Below the pieces are notes generated by a model, which saw nothing but the letters and a program-made list of their open reading frames with translations, did not search any database and was not told the DNA's origin. From Amoebidium appalachense (lineage: Eukaryota; Ichthyosporea), in assembly GCA_963693365.1 (NCBI GenBank), contig CAVNZM010000008.1, positions 9,300,001 through 9,364,000 on the forward strand: 64,000 nucleotides of DNA, written 5' to 3'. Shown here piece after piece: positions 57,261 to 64,000 of this stretch. How positions within the stretch are numbered: position 1 is the stretch's first letter; every line of letters starts with the position of its first letter. A program made the position numbers and the translations under genes.

Positions 57261-59282
57261 ATGCACTTTCTGCTCCTTTTCGCGTGGCTTTTCCCAGCCT
57301 GCTTATGGCTGGGTTTAGCCACCGGTCTTTCTTTACCTCCCATTGACGCACCACACATAGCGCGTACACAAACACTTAGCGATTACAACACATTAAATGT
57401 CATTGATTGCACGAATGGGGGCGACACAGCATGTCGCCACTTCACGGGCCAGATGGAGGGACCCAGGTTTTCGATTTTTAACTTTACACTTGATTCCCCG
57501 GGTTTTTTGACCGGCAATTTCTCTGGGCCCTTTGGGTCTCACTTGCAAGTGTTTAACCCTTCAACCCCGGCGCAATCCGTTGCGGACACACCGCCACTGC
57601 GAAGTGTGAGGGACCACCAAATCTTCGAATCGTGCCTTCCAGCGGGAAATTATGGTGTCGACATAAGAGCGCTGGCGTGGAGTAAGTGGAAATTCGAGAT
57701 CTATCTCCTTCTATCCACTGTTTGCCCCGGTGGGCAGAAACAACCGCCCCCTGTACCGACAAAACCGCCGGTAAAACCAACAAACACATCCTCCCCGAGG
57801 GATAATCTAGTTTTCGGTGAGTGGCCTGAAGCAGTAGACGGGGCTGTTGCTGAGGAAAGCACTCCGTCGGGGGTGAGCTCCCGGGCAAGGCCCGCTTCAC
57901 CCACACTGACTACCACAAACATGGCGAGTAAAACTGGGAATCCTGCGTTTGGGCGCCCAACTCCCACAAAACCTCCCCTTACACCCATCGATGAGGAAGT
58001 TGTCGTGGGGAGTGACTTTATTTCTACGACCACAAAGGAACCCGGCACGACGGCTATGAACCAGAAATTAAACGGCCCGAGCAAAGAACCCACACAACCT
58101 TCAGCCCAACCGCTGGCGCTACCAGAGGAAACGTCGGACATTTCGTCCATTTCCGAGAAAACCCCCCCACCTGCACCGGCTACGGTTACCGTTTCCGAGG
58201 CAAACCGTGTCACCGTAAAGTACTATGCGCCTGTGAAGCCCGATGACATTTTCAACGGGGACCATCAGGCAACGGCGATTATCATCTCTGTCAGCGTGGG
58301 TGTGGGGTTATTGTTTGTGGTCAGCATTTCGATTTTCTGTTTCTATTCGCGTAGGAGGAGTAGGCATGAGAAACAGGAGATTGAACTTGCGCGATTGCAT
58401 GCAGAGAGGGTGGTGTCGCGGAGGTCAACGGCACAGAGTCTACCGAAACAAGTTCCATTCTCAAAGTCGTATTCCTATCGCACACCCTTACTTTCGCGAT
58501 CGATGGTAAACATGGGCGTTGTCGGTGACGATGAATCGTATAGGCGGCGACCGTCCGATGTACAAATGGGGGGGAGGAGGGTCGTTTACCATCCGGAGGA
58601 GGTGGTGGAAACGAGACCGTATGAAGTGATGGTGGTGTATGGGTCCCCACCCCCACCCCATCGCCGCACGAGCAAGGCGTACGTTATTCCGGGTGGGCAG
58701 GAGGGGCGAAGAATGAGTGATGTTTCGGTAGCGCAGCAGTCGGTGCGGTCGCTAGAGGCGACGCAAATCATAAACTCAGAAAATCTTCTCTGGGAAGAGA
58801 ATCTCGGCGCGTATATTGTGGTCGACAACCCGCCACGAAGGAAGGGGAGCCAGGCGAGTAATAGTGGCGGCGGCGGCGGCGCTTCGGGTGGCACATCCCA
58901 GAATTTTGCACAAAAACGTCCGAGCGTGCGATTCGCTGAAAACCGCAGGCGGAGTTACGTACCGGAGGAAGGAGAGGCGTTAATTGCTTTACCCCCCTCT
59001 GCGCTGAAAACCAATAGCAAGAGATCTCAGCCCCTTCACACGCGTGTGGTTGGTGGGTCTGGGGGGGATATTGCAAGCACGTCGCAGGTGAGTTTGGGAA
59101 AAACGAGCACGCAGACGAGCGTAAGCACGCAAGAGGGGGAGGTGTTTTTGGAAGAGTCGGAGATGGATTTTTATGATGAGAAAGAGAAGGGAAAGGGTAA
59201 AGAGAAGGGGAAGGAGGCGATGTTTGGAGCAAGGATAGGCAGCGTCAATCCACCCAGGGCCGTGCATAGGCCTAGGTTTTAG
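57261..59282 (+). CDS. Single-pass type I membrane protein, unknown family
   Basis: A single-exon frame of 673 codons from ATG 57261 begins with a signal peptide (MHFLLLFAWLFPACLWLGLA). The ectodomain starts with a compact ~130-residue part with four Cys and N-glycosylation sites (DCTNGGDTACRHF, FNFTLDSPGFLTGNFSGPFG, FESCLPAGNYGVDIRA, STVCPGG). A Pro/Thr/Ser-rich stalk (PPVPTKPPVKPTNTSS, PTPTKPPLTPIDEE) leads to a transmembrane helix at about residues 337-362 (TAIIISVSVGVGLLFVVSIS) and a basic stop-transfer YSRRRSRH. The ~310-residue cytoplasmic tail has many Ser/Thr/Arg clusters and Tyr motifs, and ends in Lys/Glu-rich sequence. It looks like a cell-surface receptor or adhesion molecule; the ectodomain fold is not recognised. 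Two earlier ATGs are out of frame. Confidence 0.7.
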   Translation: MHFLLLFAWLFPACLWLGLATGLSLPPIDAPHIARTQTLSDYNTLNVIDCTNGGDTACRHFTGQMEGPRFSIFNFTLDSPGFLTGNFSGPFGSHLQVFNPSTPAQSVADTPPLRSVRDHQIFESCLPAGNYGVDIRALAWSKWKFEIYLLLSTVCPGGQKQPPPVPTKPPVKPTNTSSPRDNLVFGEWPEAVDGAVAEESTPSGVSSRARPASPTLTTTNMASKTGNPAFGRPTPTKPPLTPIDEEVVVGSDFISTTTKEPGTTAMNQKLNGPSKEPTQPSAQPLALPEETSDISSISEKTPPPAPATVTVSEANRVTVKYYAPVKPDDIFNGDHQATAIIISVSVGVGLLFVVSISIFCFYSRRRSRHEKQEIELARLHAERVVSRRSTAQSLPKQVPFSKSYSYRTPLLSRSMVNMGVVGDDESYRRRPSDVQMGGRRVVYHPEEVVETRPYEVMVVYGSPPPPHRRTSKAYVIPGGQEGRRMSDVSVAQQSVRSLEATQIINSENLLWEENLGAYIVVDNPPRRKGSQASNSGGGGGASGGTSQNFAQKRPSVRFAENRRRSYVPEEGEALIALPPSALKTNSKRSQPLHTRVVGGSGGDIASTSQVSLGKTSTQTSVSTQEGEVFLEESEMDFYDEKEKGKGKEKGKEAMFGARIGSVNPPRAVHRPRF

Positions 59283-61108
<1,826 letters not shown>

Positions 61109-61109
<1 letters not shown>

Positions 61110-61170
61110 GCGCCTGTTGTTTTGCTTGTCATTTGTTGTTCTGGTTGATTACCTGTAATCTTCGCTTATT

Positions 61171-61205
<35 letters not shown>

Positions 61206-61817
61206 TGTGCGGGGTTGCACATACCGGTGTCTACTTTTCTTCTTACTGTTTTTCTCTCCACACACTTCATCTGTCCACTTCTGCATACCCCCTTTCATAG
61301 CTATAGACACACTTCACACATTGCGTTACGCGCACGCATGCACACACCGCTCTGTTGGCGACAGCTCCCTTGGAACCCATGCGGCATGTTACCCGCCGGC
61401 GTAACATAACTCGGACTATCGGTTTGGCTTTTTTCCAAGCCCAAAGCAATGGGTGATACCATATTTCCGGCTGACATCCGGGGGCATAGCTTTCCGTTCG
61501 AAGACGATAAAGTTCCGCCCTAGTAAGCGTGTTACTACCCTGCGGCGTGGGTCAAATCTCATATTTTCCCCTCTGATTACGAATTCTGCGGCCTTCGGGA
61601 CTTAATTCTTTTCAGCTGGTGTAGTATGTTAGCCAGGGAAGTATCGACTTAGGTATCGACGGGGGAGCTTCCTAGAAGCCCCGTCTCCTGAGTTCCTATC
61701 TATATTTTTCTTGCTTCTGCTTACTGCTGCAACTTTAACCCCCGGCCTTTCCCACTGCCCTTGCCTGCATAAGCAACCCTGCTCGTCTCTGATCAAGACG
61801 GGTGACCTACTCATGTT
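61109..61817. other. Unique sequence with a short (GT)n, no gene recognised
   Basis: (GT)n at 61172-61201 and then unique DNA. A stretch near 61590-61640 (GGCCTT, GTGTAGTATGTT) superficially recalls U2 snRNA but lacks the other parts. Confidence 0.35.
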
Positions 61818-62007
61818 CAAGTGAAACAGTATCTGAGTTGGGTTTCGTTAACGAGGGGAATAGGTCGAAACTCGGGTACTGTGGATGACGTGGGCCCCCC
61901 CTGAGGATGGGCTCTGCTTATTATGCATACTCTTTATGTATAGCTTGCATTCTGCATCGTGTTATCCGTTTGTTCTTGTGTACTTCGTACTTTTTGACGC
62001 ATTCAAA
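61818..62007 (+). repeat. Dispersed 'GGGCTCTGC' repeat, longest copy
   Basis: Starts near TCAAGTGAAACAGTATCTG and continues with GAGTTGGGTTTCGTTAACG, AACTCGGGTACTGTGGATG, CCTGAGGATGGGCTCTGC, GCATTCTGCATCGTG, TGTGTACTTCGTAC and TTTGACGCATTCAAA. It then passes into a C-run (62008-62025) and an A-run. Its 5' half matches 52344-52505 and its 3' half matches the other copies, so this is the best reference for the family. Confidence 0.8.
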
Positions 62008-62419
62008 CCCCCCCCCCCCCCCCCCACAAAAAAAAAAAAAAAAAAATAGAAAGGAAGAAAGAAAAAGAAAAAAGTGAAGAAAGACAAAGAAAGAAAGAAA
62101 GAAAGAAAAACCGAGGGAACTTATGACAAATAAAAAAAAACTTACAAAAAACCTTCAATATCGGTTTTGATCTTTTCACACGGTGTTCGTCATGAAAATT
62201 TCGTATGTATGCGCATAATACTATGGGTGCACATGCCGTTGAGCCTCGTTGCAGATATTTATTATTATAATAGCAGATGATTTCAGGTAGACTATTGTAT
62301 TTATATTACACCTCCGCCTCCGATCCTGCAGTCTCCTGCCTCTGATCGACTCACCCAGCTCTTGCAACGTTATAAACCTCCCGCCCCTCGCCCTCCCCTT
62401 CCGGGTCCCCCTCCCCCCC

Positions 62420-62425
62420 ACTCCT

Positions 62426-62456
<31 letters not shown>

Positions 62457-62830
62457 CCCCCCCCCCGCCCCCGGCCCCCCCTAACCGGTACCACCACCAT
62501 CACCACCCCTTTGGCCGCGAGTACGCAATTGCAAACGCTTCCGTGGGTGTTCCCCTCACATTTCGATATCGATATGTCCGAGTGCCACATCAAACTTAAT
62601 AACTACATATGTATCGATGGGGTGTAACCGTTAAGTTTTGGCCGATTTATAGGCCCTTCCGGGTCATGATCAGGCCAAGATGCTGTTTGTGCATCCACCA
62701 CTCACAAAGCGTGAATTGCTTTCGGGTCTGACCCGACCCGGATCTCTGAAAGAAATCCCCCTAGAGATTTTGTCGTCTCTCGTCCCCCCCCTCGTCTCCC
62801 CCCCCCCCCCCCCCCGTAAATGCCCCACTC

Positions 62831-62875
<45 letters not shown>

Positions 62876-63240
62876 ACGTACCCTGGGCCCGGCGGTGAAC
62901 CCCCCCTCCCCCCCCTCGAGCTTCTCCCCCCTCCCCCCTCCCCCTTCTCCCCTTCTTTTAAAGGCTCTCCCGACCCCGGTTCTCTCTCTCTCTCTGCCCC
63001 CCCCCCCCCCCTCTCTCTCTCTCCCCCCCCCTCCCCCCCCCCCCCCCCTCCCCGCGCCCCCTCCCCCCACCACATCCACACCGCCACCGCCACTACGCAC
63101 ACACAAGACACACACTAGGGCGGCCCGCGCTCGCGCACACACGTACGGTATACCACCACACGTCCCTACCTCCCCCCCCCCCCCCCCCTCCCCCCTCCCC
63201 CCCCCGGTCCCCCCCGGGCGGGTGACCAGGGCGCCAACCC
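62420..63240 (+). repeat. C-run block
   Basis: Repeated long C-runs (for example 62433-62452, 62797-62815, 62833-62875, 63038-63047, 63172-63188) with short CT tracts and unique spacers. A frame starting at 62680 (MLFVHPPLTKRELLSGLTRP) runs into the C-runs and is not recognised. Confidence 0.75.
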
Positions 63241-63720
63241 AACATGGCCACCACCCTTTCAGCCACCCAACATCCCACCTCGTGCACCACCACCATCACC
63301 AACTTGCACCGGTGTACTTCCGCAACACATTTTCAATCTAAAATCAAAGTTTACTGTTTTGCTCCTGGAGGGAACCCTTAGGTGTCCCTCATATGGGAGC
63401 TACCGCGCCGTCCTCCGATATGCACCAATTGCAATTGTAACTCACTAAGCTGGGTGCAAAAAGTGCAGTCAGCTAACCTAACACACCTTTAGCAATCTTA
63501 ACGGTTAGTACACGCTTAGCCAAGGGTTTTTTGCCCCAGCCTCGCTATTGGGGAGCACCAGGCCTCCCTTCCAATCAAAACATACCAAAAACTTAAAAAC
63601 GGGCTCTCATTGGATGAACTACGATGCGACACGTTTTGTGGTATGCTATATTGTGGCCATTATATGTGGCCAACCTGCTTTCTAGACTGACACTTCAACC
63701 AGTGCACCACACACACACCC

Positions 63721-63730
63721 TATAAAAAGG
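63721..63730 (+). promoter_or_regulatory. TATA box of a possible gene beyond the right edge
   Basis: ACCCTATAAAAAGGGT contains a strong TATA box within a near-palindrome, with CCAAT-type sequences upstream (TTCCAATCAAAA near 63570, CTCATTGGATG near 63607). A G-rich stretch follows (63755-63805). No start codon with a long frame appears before the window ends, so the assignment rests on the motif alone. Confidence 0.4.
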
Positions 63731-64000
63731 GTCGGCGGCCGAAAAGAAGGGACGGGGAGAGAGGGGTGGGGGGAGGGGGTGGGGGGAGGGGGGTGGGGGT
63801 GTTCCTGCCGGACAGCTGCAGTGAACGAACCAGCTACAGGGTACTTAGTAGACTGTGAACGTTCTGGATTTTAAGTACTAATAGTAAGATCACCGTTTTG
63901 GGTGGATGGGAACAACACACGTACATGAATGGACAACACGACAATCGACAATGCACGGGAGAGAGACCCAATAGTGGAAGATAGTGCATGCTTGCAGACC

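Noticed and set aside
61580-61640. Possible U2 snRNA (GGCCTT and GTGTAGTAT words)
   Set aside because: Only two short words match; the 5' end, the Sm site and downstream stems of U2 are not found, and the spacing is wrong.

Overview
This is a stretch of nuclear DNA from a eukaryote. The genes are split by spliceosomal introns, encode eukaryote-only proteins (ATG3, proteasome Rpn5, a PH-TNFAIP8 protein, a PHO80-type cyclin), and lie in DNA packed with microsatellites, homopolymer runs and satellites. I cannot name the species. The gene mix (TNFAIP8/TIPE domain together with a fungal-type Pcl cyclin and a chromodomain Ty3/Gypsy element) would fit a protist near the animal/fungal divide, such as a unicellular holozoan. 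That placement is inference only.

Layout. At 1-5.8 kb the minus strand carries the N-terminal half of ATG3 as five small exons scattered among microsatellites; the catalytic half lies beyond the left edge. A PHO80/Pcl-type cyclin follows at 7.7-9.2 kb (+). A small gene with a Cys/His zinc motif is at 11.5-12.2 kb (-). Three tandem copies of a ~480-bp repeat fill 12.6-14.05 kb. A nearly complete Ty3/Gypsy chromovirus (14592-22295, minus strand) has 613-bp LTRs differing at one noticed base and a perfect CCGGT target duplication. From 22.3 to 30.2 kb there are satellites (including an 11-copy 182-bp array) and the remains of a pogo/Tigger-like transposase.

The right half holds four more genes. 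A three-exon gene fusing a PH domain to a TNFAIP8 (TIPE) domain is at 32.1-36.6 kb (+). A two-exon CDP-alcohol phosphatidyltransferase is at 38.6-40.4 kb (-). A twelve-exon 26S proteasome lid subunit Rpn5/PSMD12 is at 42.4-52.6 kb (+). A single-exon type I membrane protein is at 57.3-59.3 kb (+). The genes look like independent housekeeping or signalling loci, not a pathway cluster. PH-TIPE and the CDP-alcohol enzyme both concern membrane lipids, but they are convergent and nothing shows joint function.

Most interesting signals. (1) Many introns carry GT/G-rich tracts toward the donor and C/CA-rich tracts toward the acceptor, sometimes starting exactly at the splice site, so the intron ends are complementary. 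(2) The 3' end of Rpn5 exon 3 is repeated twice downstream as in-frame mini-exons with their own splice sites. (3) The chromovirus primer-binding site matches the 5' end, not the 3' CCA end, of a tRNA-Ala-like sequence. (4) A ~110-190-bp dispersed repeat ends in a C-run that often leads into (CA)n. (5) A perfect 90-bp palindrome has captured an exon end and donor site. Frame breaks at homopolymers in the chromovirus, and possibly in the cyclin, mean that base-calling errors in homopolymers must be excluded first.
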